Positions 45,026-54,602 are shown, numbered from the stretch's first letter. The stretch: 64,000 nucleotides of DNA from an uncultured Eubacteriales bacterium (GCA_900544295.1 UQUO01000004.1:62001-126000), one strand, 5' to 3'. Numbers and translations are program-made. Notes: generated from the letters alone by a model not told the origin.

Positions 45026-45103
45026 ATGTCCCGCCGCCTCAAGCTCAAGGCCGACGAGGAATACGAGGTGTACGAGATAGACGAGACCGACGACGAGACC
45101 TGA
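45026..45103 (+). pseudogene. C-terminal scrap, probably of a conjugative coupling protein
   Basis: Twenty-five codons, MSRRLKLKADEEYEVYEIDE onwards to a stop, very acidic and GC-rich. In Clostridial conjugative elements the gene directly before Maff2 is the VirD4/TraG-type coupling protein, which often has an acidic end. The identity rests mainly on that gene order. Confidence 0.35.
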
Positions 45104-45207
45104 TGAAGCCCAAGAGAAAACGGCTGCTTTCAATAAAACATTGAAAGGAGGCCGGGGCTGGGCCGGCAGTCTGCGCTTTTGTGCGCGGTACGGCCCCGGG
45201 TTTTTGA

Positions 45208-45348
45208 ATGGAGTTTTTCAATTCGGCTATCCAGGTGCTCCAGACGCTGGTCATCGCCCTCGGCGCGGGCCTCGGCATCTGGGGCGCAGTCAACCTGCTG
45301 GAAGGGTATGGCAATGATAATCCCGGCGCAAATGCTCATGTGCCATAA
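45208..45348 (+). pseudogene. Maff2 family membrane protein, C-terminally truncated
   Basis: 46 residues: MEFFNSAIQVLQTLVIALGA, then GLGIWGAVNLLEGYGNDNPGA, the highly conserved Maff2 sequence with one membrane helix. Full members have about 60-70 residues and a second hydrophobic stretch. After NPGA the sequence changes and stops at 45348. Maff2 genes sit in the transfer module of Clostridial ICEs, so this is a remnant of such an element. Confidence 0.75.
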
Positions 45349-45491
45349 AGTAACCCACAAAAATTTGATAGACAGTCGGCTCACTATTTCGTTTTAACCT
45401 ATGGTTAATTTAGTAAACAAGAAATTTAATAATCGCTCTATTGTGCCTTAAAATTGCCTTTGATATTATAGAATTACAAAGGAGGTTTACT

Positions 45492-46532
45492 ATGAAAATC
45501 AATCAAATTATCCGAGAAAAACGAAAAGAATTGTCATTAACACAAGAACAAATTGCCGAGTTTTTAGGAGTATCCACCCCGGCAGTAAATAAGTGGGAAA
45601 AAGGCAGCACATATCCAGATATAACCCTTTTACCAGCTCTTGCCCGTTTGCTAAAAATGGATTTGAATACCCTGCTGTCCTTTAACGAGGATTTAACAGA
45701 TATAGAGATTGAAAACTTTGTCAATGAACTTGATAAAGTTGTTCAAGAGCAGGACTATCAAACAGCTTTTCAGATGGCAATCGACAAAATACATGAATAT
45801 CCCACCTGCGAAAGATTGATATACTCTGCCGTTCTTTATTTAGAGGGGGCGCTTACTCTTTACAATGTATCTGCAACTGAACAATACCAAGAAATATATG
45901 AAACATTTTATAAGCGTTTAGCTACAAGTGAAATTCCAGAAATAAGAGATACCGCAACCAGTATGTTGATTTCCTATGCACGAAATAAAGGCGATTTTTC
46001 AAAGGCAGAGGAACTTATCAATTCACTGCCATTCTCTACGATCGACAAAGAAGAACAATTAGCAATCCTCTATCAACGGCAGGAACAATATCAAGATGCA
46101 GAAAAAATCTGGGAGCATCGTGCCATTAAAGGTGTGACCGATATACAAACGGCTTTAATAAATATGTTGGAAATCGCATTGCATGAAAAACGGGAGAATG
46201 ATGCGGACTTTTTTGCAGATTTGTATGAAGCCGTTACTCGTGAGTTTTGCTTTCCGGAATGGATGTGCTACAATGCCCACTTGCAACTTGCTTTAGTAAA
46301 AAAAGACAAAGGTAGCAGTATGTCTATTCTTCAAAAAATGTTACCTGCCATGAAAAAAGAGTGGGATACACGAAATTGCCCACTATATCGTAAGGCAGAC
46401 GATAGCGGGTCTACATGGCTTTCAGGTAAACTGGTGAAAACAATTACCGATGAGTTGGTAAACAATGAGGAATATAAATTTCTTCGTGATGGTTCGGAAT
46501 TTGAAACACTGATAACGCAATTAAAAAATTAA
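45492..46532 (+). CDS. XRE-family regulator with a long C-terminal helical (TPR-like) domain
   Basis: 346 residues from the ATG at 45492, preceded by AAAGGAGG. HTH_3 domain at 1-65 (LSLTQEQIAEFLGVSTPAVNKWEKG), then about 280 residues of helical repeats resembling TPRs (for example ELINSLPFSTIDKEEQLAILYQRQEQYQDAE in part). This layout is found in regulators that bind peptides or protein partners. It is relatively AT-rich, like other cargo of the region. No partner gene adjoins it, as the sequence on both sides is ICE remnant. Confidence 0.82.
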   Translation: MKINQIIREKRKELSLTQEQIAEFLGVSTPAVNKWEKGSTYPDITLLPALARLLKMDLNTLLSFNEDLTDIEIENFVNELDKVVQEQDYQTAFQMAIDKIHEYPTCERLIYSAVLYLEGALTLYNVSATEQYQEIYETFYKRLATSEIPEIRDTATSMLISYARNKGDFSKAEELINSLPFSTIDKEEQLAILYQRQEQYQDAEKIWEHRAIKGVTDIQTALINMLEIALHEKRENDADFFADLYEAVTREFCFPEWMCYNAHLQLALVKKDKGSSMSILQKMLPAMKKEWDTRNCPLYRKADDSGSTWLSGKLVKTITDELVNNEEYKFLRDGSEFETLITQLKN

Positions 46533-46644
46533 AAACTATTCGTGTTTTGATAGCAAGGCCAGCCGAGCCAGTCAACGGTCAAGATGAACGGCGCATACGC
46601 GCCGCCGTTGACAGCCCCGCCCGCCTTTGCTGGTAGGCAATCAA

Positions 46645-46673
46645 GGGGCGACAGCAAGGAGTGCTGCCGCCCC
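46645..46673 (+). other. Hairpin before the sigma-like gene
   Basis: GGGGCG-CAGCA pairs with TGCTG-CGCCCC with one unpaired base on each side, 30 bases before the start at 46703. A smaller hairpin (GGCGC/GCGCC) lies near 46590. Such leader hairpins are conserved before this gene in related conjugative elements. Confidence 0.45.
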
Positions 46674-46702
46674 GCACTATTATTCAGAGAGGGGGAATTT
46701 CC

Positions 46703-47170
46703 ATGACCGAAGATGAAGCCTACAAAGTGCATATCCAGTACACATTCAATGCCTTTTGTAAGATTGTCATTCGTCACGCAGCCATAGACAAGATTTTGAG
46801 GCTGCGCCGGAAATGGGAACGGGAAGTTTCCCTTGACTATCTGATGAATGAGAAGTTTGTCCAGCTTGCCGAGCCGGAGCGACTTGAAGAATATCTTTTT
46901 ACCGCCTGCGGCCAGACCGCCGTTCTGTACCATGCGGAACTTGCCGCAGCCCTTGCCCTTTTGCCGGAGCAGACACAGGAAGAAATTTTCCGCTATTACT
47001 TCCTGCGCCAGCCGCAGCGAGTGATCGGCGTACATATCGGCCGGACACGCAGCACAGCGGGGCGGCATAAGATACGCTATCTTTTAGATAGGCAATGTAG
47101 TATAATAAAGTCAACAACAATCAAAATTTATGGAGGAAAATATGAAAAAGAAATACAGCACGTTGCCTGA
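46703..47170 (+). pseudogene. Sigma-70-like regulatory protein of a conjugative element, C-terminus replaced
   Basis: The frame opens MTEDEAYKVHIQYTFNAFCK and runs to FRYYFLRQPQRVIGVHIGRTRSTAGRH, the HTH of small sigma-70 region 4-like proteins carried by ICEs. Homologues continue with a helix ending the HTH; here the sequence changes at about 47070 into unrelated bases (YLLDRQCSIIKST onward) and reads into the next gene. The end overlaps the flavin-reductase start. The HTH itself may still fold. Confidence 0.65.
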
Positions 47171-47792
47171 ATCAATGAAAAAGATGGAGATGTATGGATT
47201 TAATTGGATGGAGTTCGTTATCTCTGTACCCTCTCCACTCTACATAATGACTTCATATAAAAGCAATGGACAGCCTAACGCTTGTATGCAGTCATGGACA
47301 ACATTTACGGGGGGAAAAAGTGGCTACTTTGCAATTGTTTCCGCTGTCAGCAAATATGGACATTTATATCAAACAATTCATGAAACAGGTGAAGCTGTCA
47401 TCAATTTCATGTCTGCCGATTTGTATGATAAGTGTATGTCAACCTGTAAAAATAACAATTTTGAAATAGATGAAATTAAAGCCGCCGGTTTGACTTCGGT
47501 TAAAGCAGAAATGGTGAATGCTCCTCTGATTGATGAATGCTTTATGAATCTGGAATGTCGCTTCAAATGGGAGAAAGAAATTGTCGAGGGTGACGACTAT
47601 GTTTTGGTGTGTCTCGAAATCGTTAGAGTACATATTGATGAAAGACATATGGATGAGAACGATCTTGGAAGGACGGGAGAAACGGGAATTCTTTACAATA
47701 TTCATCATCCTATCAATCCTGAGAATTTCAATGGGACAGCCCATGATTATGTCGGTACTGTAAAAAAGATACGGGATTATAACGAGTATTGA
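47142..47792 (+). CDS. Flavin reductase family protein (FMN-binding split barrel)
   Basis: 216 residues from the ATG at 47142, preceded by GGAGG. The fold is recognisable from SVPSPLYIMTSYKSNGQPNA (substrate/FMN loop) and ETGEAVINFMSADLYD. It probably binds FMN and reduces flavin or a small aromatic compound with NAD(P)H in the cytoplasm. TATAAT at 47101-47106 is a good -10 element. The gene is AT-rich relative to the chromosome and looks like cargo. Confidence 0.8.
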   Translation: MKKKYSTLPESMKKMEMYGFNWMEFVISVPSPLYIMTSYKSNGQPNACMQSWTTFTGGKSGYFAIVSAVSKYGHLYQTIHETGEAVINFMSADLYDKCMSTCKNNNFEIDEIKAAGLTSVKAEMVNAPLIDECFMNLECRFKWEKEIVEGDDYVLVCLEIVRVHIDERHMDENDLGRTGETGILYNIHHPINPENFNGTAHDYVGTVKKIRDYNEY

Positions 47793-48435
47793 GAGATGTG
47801 TTTTTGTGATATATAGGCGATACAATTCCTGTTTATCGAGCCATCCATCATCGGGCCACCCTGACCCGAACTTTCAAAACTGAATACCAGCCGCCACCGG
47901 CGACCAGCAAAAGCAGTAAGTCTGAAAAAGATTTGCTGCTTTTTTTGTTGCCCGTTTGACTTCCCGGCCATTTAGCCCCTTGCCAGGTGTAGTAGTGAAT
48001 GAGGGAGGAAATTTTCCTGCCCCGCCGGTTGCCAAAATCCTGTTTCCTGGATTACTAAGGCAAAAGAAAATTTGAGAAATCCCCGTTCAGCGGGTAGCTG
48101 GCGGCCTTTCAAATGTATCTTTGGCGAAAGGAAAAAAGGCCGCGCACAGCGGGCTGAAAGCCCCGCCCTGTTCGCTCTATGTACGGAAAAGCCCGGACAG
48201 GGCCAGTCTGCGGCTTACTTAGAGCAAGTTTCTACCACGGTGCCAAAATCCGCAATTCTGCGGTTTTGCCCCTCGCGGGAAACTTGTTGGGGAGTGCCTT
48301 CCCCAAACCCTGCTATGGCGGCTTGCGCCGCAAAAATATTTCCGTCCGGCAGGCCATTTTTTTGCGAGAACTGCCCCGGAAATACCTAACAGACCAGCCT
48401 ATTTTTTGTGATAAGTGAAAGGAGGTTTACAGCCC
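47793..48435. other. Non-coding stretch before the mobilization genes, candidate oriT region
   Basis: A clear terminator lies at 47909-47946 (AAAAGCAG pairs with CTGCTTTT, then a T run), ending the flavin-reductase message. The remaining 480 bases have no convincing frame. They include several short inverted repeats, for instance GCGGC-TT-GCGCCGC near 48320. The position directly before mobC and a relaxase is where an origin of transfer is expected, but no nick site can be named from sequence alone. Confidence 0.4.
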
Positions 48436-48834
48436 ATGCCGAAGCGATACAACACACCCCACCGCAGCCGCGTTGTGAAAACCCGGCTGTCCGAAGAAGA
48501 ATACGCCGACTTCACAGCGCGGCTTGCGCCCTATGGTATCAGCCAGTCCGAATTTCTCCGGCAGGCGATACGGCGGGCGACTATACGCCCCGTTATCCAT
48601 GTGTCGGCGGTCAATGATGAACTGCTCTCCGCTGTTGGAAAGCTGACCGCCGAGTACGGCAGGATCGGCGGCAACCTCAACCAGATTGCCCGGTATCTGA
48701 ACGAGTACGGCGTACCCTATAACGCGCTGTCCGGCGAGGTACGCGCCGCCATAGCCGACCTTGCCACCCTCAAGTATGAAGTCCTCAAGAAAGTAGGTGA
48801 CGCGGTTGGCAACACTCAAGCATATCAACTCTAA
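48436..48834 (+). CDS. MobC-type relaxosome accessory protein
   Basis: 132 residues from the ATG at 48436 with AAAGGAGG at 48418-48425. The N-terminal ribbon-helix-helix (VKTRLSEEEYADFTARLAPYGISQSEFLRQAI) binds the origin of transfer; GKLTAEYGRIGGNLNQIARYLNEYG is the conserved MobC signature. It overlaps the relaxase gene that follows. It looks complete. Confidence 0.88.
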   Translation: MPKRYNTPHRSRVVKTRLSEEEYADFTARLAPYGISQSEFLRQAIRRATIRPVIHVSAVNDELLSAVGKLTAEYGRIGGNLNQIARYLNEYGVPYNALSGEVRAAIADLATLKYEVLKKVGDAVGNTQAYQL

Positions 48835-49460
48835 AAACGCCGACTACGGAGCCGCCGAGCAATATCTTCTCTTTGAGCATGACGAGTTTACCATGAAGCC
48901 CGTCCTTGATGAAACCGGCAGGCTTATCCCCCGCGAGGACTACCGGCTGTCCACGCTGAACTGCGGCGGGGAGGATTTTGCCGTTGCCTGTATGCGGGCA
49001 AATCTCCGCTACGGGAAGAACCAGCAGCGGGAAGATGTGAAAAGCCACCACTATATCATCAGCTTTGACCCACGGGACGGCCCGGACAACGGCTTGACCG
49101 TAGACCGGGCGCAGGCATTGGGGGAGCAATTCTGTAAAGAGCATTTCCCCGGCCACCAAGCCCTTGTATGCACCCACCCGGACGGGCATAACCACAGCGG
49201 CAACATCCATGTGCATATCGTCATTAACAGCCTGCGGATTGAGGAAGTGCCGTTCCTGCCCTACATGGACAGGCCAGCCGATACGAAAGCCGGTTGCAAG
49301 CACCGCTGTACCGACGCGGCCTTGCGCTACTTCAAGTCCGAAGTCATGGAAATGTGCCACCGGGAGGGGCTTTACCAAATCGACCTCTTGAACGGCAGCA
49401 AGAACCGCGTGACCGACCGGGAGTATTGGGCGCAGAAAAAGGGACAGGCCGCGCTGGATA
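48806..49460 (+). pseudogene. Relaxase (MobP3-like), N-terminal domain only
   Basis: The likely start is the TTG at 48806 (LATLKHINSKNADYGAAEQYL); a GTG at 48797 is possible. It holds the relaxase domain with the metal-binding histidines in HPDGHNHSGNIHVHIVINS and continues to DREYWAQKKGQAALD. At about 49460 the sequence changes to a topoisomerase tail in another frame; homologues are several hundred residues. Strand nicking might survive, but the C-terminal part is lost. Confidence 0.75.
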
Positions 49461-49739
49461 TGCCCGCGCTGCGGCTGCAACGTCGTGACGGGCAAGAAGG
49501 GCTATTTCTGCGAGAGCAGCATCTGCCGCTTTGCACTCTGGACAGACAACAAGTTCCTCGCCGCCAAGCGCATCCGCCTGAGCAAGTCTCAGGCCGCCCA
49601 GCTCCTGCGAGACGGACGGACACACATCAACGAGGTCTACTCCGCCAAACGCGACGCCTACTACCCCGCCGACCTCATCCTCAAGGACGACGGCGAGAGG
49701 GTGATCTACTGGCTGGATTTTGGGAGGAAGGAAAAGTAA
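49461..49739 (+). pseudogene. C-terminal zinc-finger tail of a topoisomerase III-like protein
   Basis: The frame reads CPRCGCNVVTGKKGYFCES and then CRFALWTDNKFLAAKRIRLSKSQAAQLL, ending YWLDFGRKEK. This is the Cys-rich end of ICE-borne DNA topoisomerase III. No start codon or topoisomerase core precedes it. It lies in a different frame from the relaxase fragment. Confidence 0.65.
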
Positions 49740-49796
49740 AACTCAGCTCACTTTAACTAGGATAAACCACATCAACATAGAAAGGAGGCGGGCGCG

Positions 49797-51593
49797 ATGC
49801 CTGCTAAGGTGGACACTTACCTTGACCTCGCCCGAGAGACTGCGCTGGGGCTGGCGGACAGCGTGGGCGCTTGGACGGCGTTTTTGGACACCTCATCGCG
49901 GCTGTACAAGTACCCGTTTCACGACCAGCTTATGATCCACGCCCAGCGGCCGGAGGCTACGGCCTGCGCGAGCTACGAGGTGTGGAACGATACCATGCGC
50001 CGCTATGTCCGGCGCGGCGCGAAGGGCATCGCGCTCTTGGACAACTCCGGCGATGCGCCGAAGCTCCGCTACGTCTTCGACATCTCCGACACCGGCACCC
50101 GGCGCAGCTCGCGCCCGTTCTCGCCGTGGGAAATAAACGACGGGAACCTCGCCGAAGTCCAGCTCGGCTTGCGGCAGGCATTCAACGCCGAGGGCGAGTG
50201 GCTCTCCAGCCAGCTTCAAGATGTGGCGCGCGACCTCGCCGAGATGTATTTCGACGCACACCGTCACGACATAGGCGGTATCGTTGACGGCTCATTGATG
50301 GCCGGGTATGATGAAGGCGAGCTGAGAGACAGCTTCAAAAAAGCCGCCTATGCCAGCACAGCCTACGCTCTGCTTAGTCGCTGCGGCTATGACCCGGCGG
50401 CGTACTTCGATGAGACGGACTTTGCGTTCCTCAGTGAGTGGAATACGTCCGAGGCCGTGACCGCCCTTGGCACGGCGGTCAGCGAGAATACACACATGCA
50501 TGGCGGAAAGAGCGTGGCTTCGGCGCTCAAGCTCCGCACGGGCTATGCGATGAACCCGGAGAAAACCGAAAACGGAAAACTTATCTCCGCGTTTGCCTGT
50601 GACCCACACACGGCGGACGCGGAGTTTTTGCTGGCCAAGCGGCAGTATAAGCAATTCACGGGCCGCGAGCAGACGAGCGACGTCATAGCCTACCAGGTGC
50701 GCCAGTCCTTCAAGCCGGGCGAGATCACGGCGGAGGAAGCCAACCGCATCGGCGTGGAGTTCGCCGAGCGCTTCCTTAAGGGCAAACACGCCTACATCGT
50801 CTGCACCCACACTGACCGCCGGCACATCCACAACCACATACTTTGGAACTCCACGACGCTCGACTGCCGGGGCAAATTCGACAACTTTTGGGGCAGCTCG
50901 CGGGCGGTGAGGGCGCTGAGCGACACGCTCTGCATCGAGCACGGGCTGTCCGTCGTCGAGACTCCGAAGCGCCGCGGCAAGAGCTACAACAAGTGGCTCG
51001 CGGAGCAGCGCCCGAGCCTGCTCATAGACATCCAGGCCAAGCTCTCCGAGGGCAAAGGCGCGGGCTATGAGCGCTGGGCGAAGGTGTTCAACCTTAAGCA
51101 GATGGCGCAGACCATAAACTTTCTCAAAGAGAACGGCGACATGGACTTTGACGAACTCTCACGCAGAGCCGAGGCCGCGAGCGAGAAGTGCAGCGCCCTG
51201 ACTGAGAAGATGAAGGCGACGGAAGCGCGTATGTCCGAGGTCGAGGAGCTGAAAAAGCAGGTCATAAACTACCTGCGGACGCGGGAGGCCTTCCGCGCTT
51301 ACAAAGCCTCTGGCTACTCGAAACGGTATTTAGCCGAGCACGAGCAGGAGATACTTCTGCACCGTGCCGCGAAGAAGCACTTCAATGGCCGGGGCCTGAA
51401 GAAGCTGCCCACGGTCAAGGCTCTGCAAGCCGAGTACGCTGCCCTCTTTGCTGAAAAGCGAGCCACATACCCGGCATACCGCGAGGCCAGAGCCGAGATG
51501 AAAAAGCTGCTTACCTACCGCGCCAACGCCGAGGCTATACTTGGTGGAAAGGAATGCATTGCTAATATGCCTTCTAAATACGGGCATAGATGA
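49797..51593 (+). pseudogene. Fused frame: head of an ICE helicase/methylase protein joined to a second relaxase with an internal deletion
   Basis: It starts at 49797 after AAAGGAGG. Residues 1-230 (KVDTYLDLARETALGLADS to EWNTSEAVTALGTAVSE) match the N-terminus of the giant SNF2/N6-methylase-like proteins of conjugative elements. From residue about 231 (HMHGGKSVASAL) it is a MobP2-type relaxase, with metal-binding histidines in THTDRRHIHNHILWNST. A further join lies at about 51010: the segment after KSYNKWLAEQR lacks roughly 90-100 residues found in homologues and resumes at LLIDIQAKLSEGKGAGYERWA. The end (GGKECIANMPSKYGHR) is also atypical. All joins keep the frame, so a 598-residue chimera could be made. 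Confidence 0.7.
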
Positions 51594-51699
51594 AAGCGGT
51601 ACACTTGTCATTTTACACAAGCAGTCATGTGCCTTCTGGTGCTAATATACAAAATCATTGTTTTAGCATCTGTGTTTTGTTTTAAATCGACGATTTCTC

Positions 51700-51751
51700 T
51701 TGACATATCACAAAGGTTATGTAATAAAATAGTTTTTGTAAAGCGCTTAAC
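51700..51751 (+). promoter_or_regulatory. lacI-family gene promoter and operator
   Basis: TTGACA (51700-51705), a 16-base spacer and TAATAA (51722-51727), with GTAAAGCGCTTAAC at 51738-51751 near the expected transcription start. The core AAGCGCTT is a perfect palindrome of the LacI/GalR type. Its exact inverse recurs at 54531-54544. Confidence 0.75.
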
Positions 51752-51774
51752 CAAGCGCGACGGAGGGATTTGGG

Positions 51775-52812
51775 ATGAGCAGACGCGTCACAATCATGGA
51801 TATTGCGAAGCGCGCAGGCGTGTCGCCGGCGTCTGTTTCAAACGTAATAAATGGAATTGACAAAGTTTCGGGAGCTACAAGGGAAAACATCCTTCACGTC
51901 ATGCAAGAGCTCAATTATCAGCCCAGCCTTGTGGCCCGCAGCCTGGCCAAGCGTCGCTCGGATATGCTCGGGCTGTTGCTGCCCATAACAGAGGAAGACA
52001 GCAGCGCAAGCCTTCTGCTTCGTGATAACCCCTTCTACGGCGAACTCGTCAGCGGCGTTGAGTTCGAGGCCGCAAAACTTGGCTATGACGTGCTCATAAA
52101 GGGCGTCAGGATGGGCGAGAGCTGCCGGGACTGGATACTCAAGCGCGACCTTGACGGCGCGATATTCATAGGCAACTATACGCACGTCATCTCCGAGGAG
52201 ATGCAGGCTCTGGGCCGTCAGCTCGTACTCATAGATTCCTATGACGAGGGCACCCAGCTGCACTCCACCGTCGGCATCGACGACCAGCAGGGCGGTTACG
52301 ATGCGACGCGGCTGATGATTGACTGCGGACACAAAAGCATTGCTATCGCTGCATCAAACATCACCGTTGACGGTGCTATACATCGGCGCTACAAGGGTTA
52401 TGTGAAGGCCATGACCGAGGCCGGTCTGGACGCCGAAAGCTTTATATTCCAGGACGCTCTCAGTTTCGGCGGCGGGTATAACATAGGGAAGGCGCTGCTG
52501 GAGCGCCCGGAAATAACGGCAGTATTCGCCGCAGCGGACATAGTGGCTTTCGGCATACTCAAGGCTTTTTACGAGGCCGGGCGCGTCATCCCGCGCGACC
52601 TGTCTATCGTCGGCTTCGACAACACAAAGGAGTGCGAGTACTCCATGCCCGCTCTCAGTTCCGTAGCCCAGTTTGCGTATGACAGGGGACGTATCACGGT
52701 GCAGAAGGTAGTACAGGCCATCAACGACCCGGGCGCGGAAATAGAAAACATCATCATGCCGGTGGAGCTGATAGAGCGCGACTCTGTCGCCCCTCCCCAC
52801 GAAAGGAGCTGA
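51775..52812 (+). CDS. LacI/GalR-family regulator of the glucan cluster
   Basis: 345 residues. HTH at 1-55 (VTIMDIAKRAGVSPASVSNVINGIDKVS) with the hinge helix NYQPSLVARSLAKRR, then the periplasmic-binding-protein-like ligand domain ending near VELIERDS. It presumably binds GTAAAGCGCTTAAC before its own gene and, inverted, before the binding-protein gene, and lets go when a maltodextrin-derived sugar binds. GGAGGG precedes the ATG. The amylase gene starts 8 bases after its stop. Confidence 0.88.
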   Translation: MSRRVTIMDIAKRAGVSPASVSNVINGIDKVSGATRENILHVMQELNYQPSLVARSLAKRRSDMLGLLLPITEEDSSASLLLRDNPFYGELVSGVEFEAAKLGYDVLIKGVRMGESCRDWILKRDLDGAIFIGNYTHVISEEMQALGRQLVLIDSYDEGTQLHSTVGIDDQQGGYDATRLMIDCGHKSIAIAASNITVDGAIHRRYKGYVKAMTEAGLDAESFIFQDALSFGGGYNIGKALLERPEITAVFAAADIVAFGILKAFYEAGRVIPRDLSIVGFDNTKECEYSMPALSSVAQFAYDRGRITVQKVVQAINDPGAEIENIIMPVELIERDSVAPPHERS

Positions 52813-52820
52813 ATGCCCAT

Positions 52821-54506
52821 TTGAAGAAAGAGGCGATATTCCATCGCACATACTCCGAGTACAGCTTTGCCGAAGCTACGGACCTGGTCGTCATACGACT
52901 AAGGGCAGCCAAGGCTGACCTCGAAAGCTGTACGCTCTGCTTTGGCGACAGGATGGAGCCGAAAAGTCCCATCTCCATTACGGAGGCGGAAATGACGCTG
53001 CGCTTTTCAGACGCGCTGTTTGACTATTTCGAGGTAGAGATAGACCCAGGCGTCACGCGGCTGTGTTATTATTTCCGGCTGAGCTCCGGCGGTGAAACGT
53101 TGTATTATTATAGCGACTGCTTCCATGAACAGCCCGAGGAAAACCGCCAGCTATACTACAACTTCCACTACATACGCAGCGAGGACATGGACTCCGTGCC
53201 GGACTGGTGGAGGAAGGCTGTGGTATATCAGATCTTCCCAGACAGCTTTGCCAGCTCGCGCCGCCGCATCTCCTGCGAGTGCCGCGTCGAACACCTGCCC
53301 GACGGGCGGGCCTGTGCATCTAAGCTCGGCGGAACGCTGCGGGGCGTGACGGAGAATCTGGACTACATAGCTTCTCTCGGCTTCAACTGCATCTACCTGA
53401 CGCCGATTTTTGCCGCCAACAGCCCGCACAAGTATGACACCATCGACTACTTTGAGATCGACCCCTGTTTCGGCAGCAAGGATGAGCTCCGCCGCTTGGT
53501 CTCCGCCTGCCACGAGCGCGGGATGCGCCTCGTGCTCGACGGCGTTTTTAATCACAGCGGCCCGGACTTCTTCGCCTTCCGCGACCTGGTCGAAAACGGC
53601 GAGGGCTCGCGCTACAGGAACTGGTATTATCCCAAGTCCTACCCACTGGATGCCTCTTCCCTGCCGAACTACGAGTGCTTTGCCTATGTCGGGAGCATGC
53701 CCAAGCTCAACACAGGCAATCCGGAGACGGCTCGATACCTCATAGACGTGGGCCTGTACTGGATAAGGGAGTTCGACATCGACGGCTGGAGGCTGGACGT
53801 GGCAAACGAGATTAACCACGACTTTTGGCGCGCCTTCCGCCGCGAGGTCCGTGCACTCAAACCCGACGCAGTGCTCATAGGAGAGATCTGGGATGACGCC
53901 CGTTCCTTCCTCGATGGAGAGCAGTTCGATTCGGCCATGAATTACAACCTCACCTTTGCCATCGACGACTTTTTCGCCTATGGCAGGCTCAGCGCCCGGG
54001 AGTTCATGCAGCGGGTCCAGCAGCTGCTGGTACGCTACCGGCGTCGCATACAGCAGGCGCAGCTCAATCTCATCGACAGCCACGATGTTCCGCGCTTCCT
54101 CACCAAGTGCGGCGGGGATGAGCGTCGGCTCAGGCTGGCGGCGCTGTTCCTGTTCACCCATCCCGGCGTGCCTATGCTCTTCTACGGCGACGAGCGCGGG
54201 CTCTCCGGCCGGCATGAGTCAGAATACAGGCGGCCCATGGACTGGAGCGGCGGCGAGTGCCCGCTTTCGGACTTTATCCGGGAGGCCGCGGAGCTCCGGT
54301 ACAGACACGTCAAGGCCATCCAATACGGCTGGCGCGAGCTCTTTTCCGACGAGAGGGCGCTGGCATATGAGGCGGAGCTGAACGGCCACGGCTTCACGAT
54401 AGCCATGAACGTCTCCGAGGCCCCAAGAACGATAGAGCTCCAGGCGGGAGCCGGAAATACGAGCATCGAACTTGAAGCAATGTCCGCAAAAATTCTCGAA
54501 TATTGA
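52821..54506 (+). CDS. Cytoplasmic GH13 glucosidase (neopullulanase/cyclomaltodextrinase-like)
   Basis: 561 residues, starting at a TTG at 52821 after GAAAGGAG (52801-52808); an ATG at 52813 is followed by a stop three codons on. A CBM34-like N-terminal domain (about 1-115) precedes the TIM barrel, which marks the neopullulanase/maltogenic amylase group. Catalytic residues: Asp326 in DGWRLDVANE, Glu355 in LIGEIWDD, Asp422 in LIDSHDVPRF. There is no signal peptide, so it cleaves imported maltodextrins or cyclodextrins inside the cell. It follows the regulator gene at 8 bases. Confidence 0.9.
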   Translation: MKKEAIFHRTYSEYSFAEATDLVVIRLRAAKADLESCTLCFGDRMEPKSPISITEAEMTLRFSDALFDYFEVEIDPGVTRLCYYFRLSSGGETLYYYSDCFHEQPEENRQLYYNFHYIRSEDMDSVPDWWRKAVVYQIFPDSFASSRRRISCECRVEHLPDGRACASKLGGTLRGVTENLDYIASLGFNCIYLTPIFAANSPHKYDTIDYFEIDPCFGSKDELRRLVSACHERGMRLVLDGVFNHSGPDFFAFRDLVENGEGSRYRNWYYPKSYPLDASSLPNYECFAYVGSMPKLNTGNPETARYLIDVGLYWIREFDIDGWRLDVANEINHDFWRAFRREVRALKPDAVLIGEIWDDARSFLDGEQFDSAMNYNLTFAIDDFFAYGRLSAREFMQRVQQLLVRYRRRIQQAQLNLIDSHDVPRFLTKCGGDERRLRLAALFLFTHPGVPMLFYGDERGLSGRHESEYRRPMDWSGGECPLSDFIREAAELRYRHVKAIQYGWRELFSDERALAYEAELNGHGFTIAMNVSEAPRTIELQAGAGNTSIELEAMSAKILEY

Positions 54507-54530
54507 CGGCATTGCGATTTTTTGTCCTAG

Positions 54531-54544
54531 GTTAAGCGCTTTAC
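54531..54544. promoter_or_regulatory. Operator before the binding-protein gene
   Basis: GTTAAGCGCTTTAC is the exact reverse complement of the operator at 51738-51751. It lies 59 bases before the start at 54603, in the only real gap of the cluster, so the transport genes have their own regulated promoter. A clear -35/-10 pair was not seen. Confidence 0.75.
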
Positions 54545-54602
54545 TTGCAGCTATTGGCAAATCAGCCGAACGAATAAATTCAAAAAGGAAAGGAAGAAAA
54601 AC

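Noticed and set aside
46703..47170. The sigma-like gene as a complete, functional sigma factor.
   Set aside because: Its last part departs from the family after the RTRSTAGRH motif and reads into the promoter and start of the next gene.
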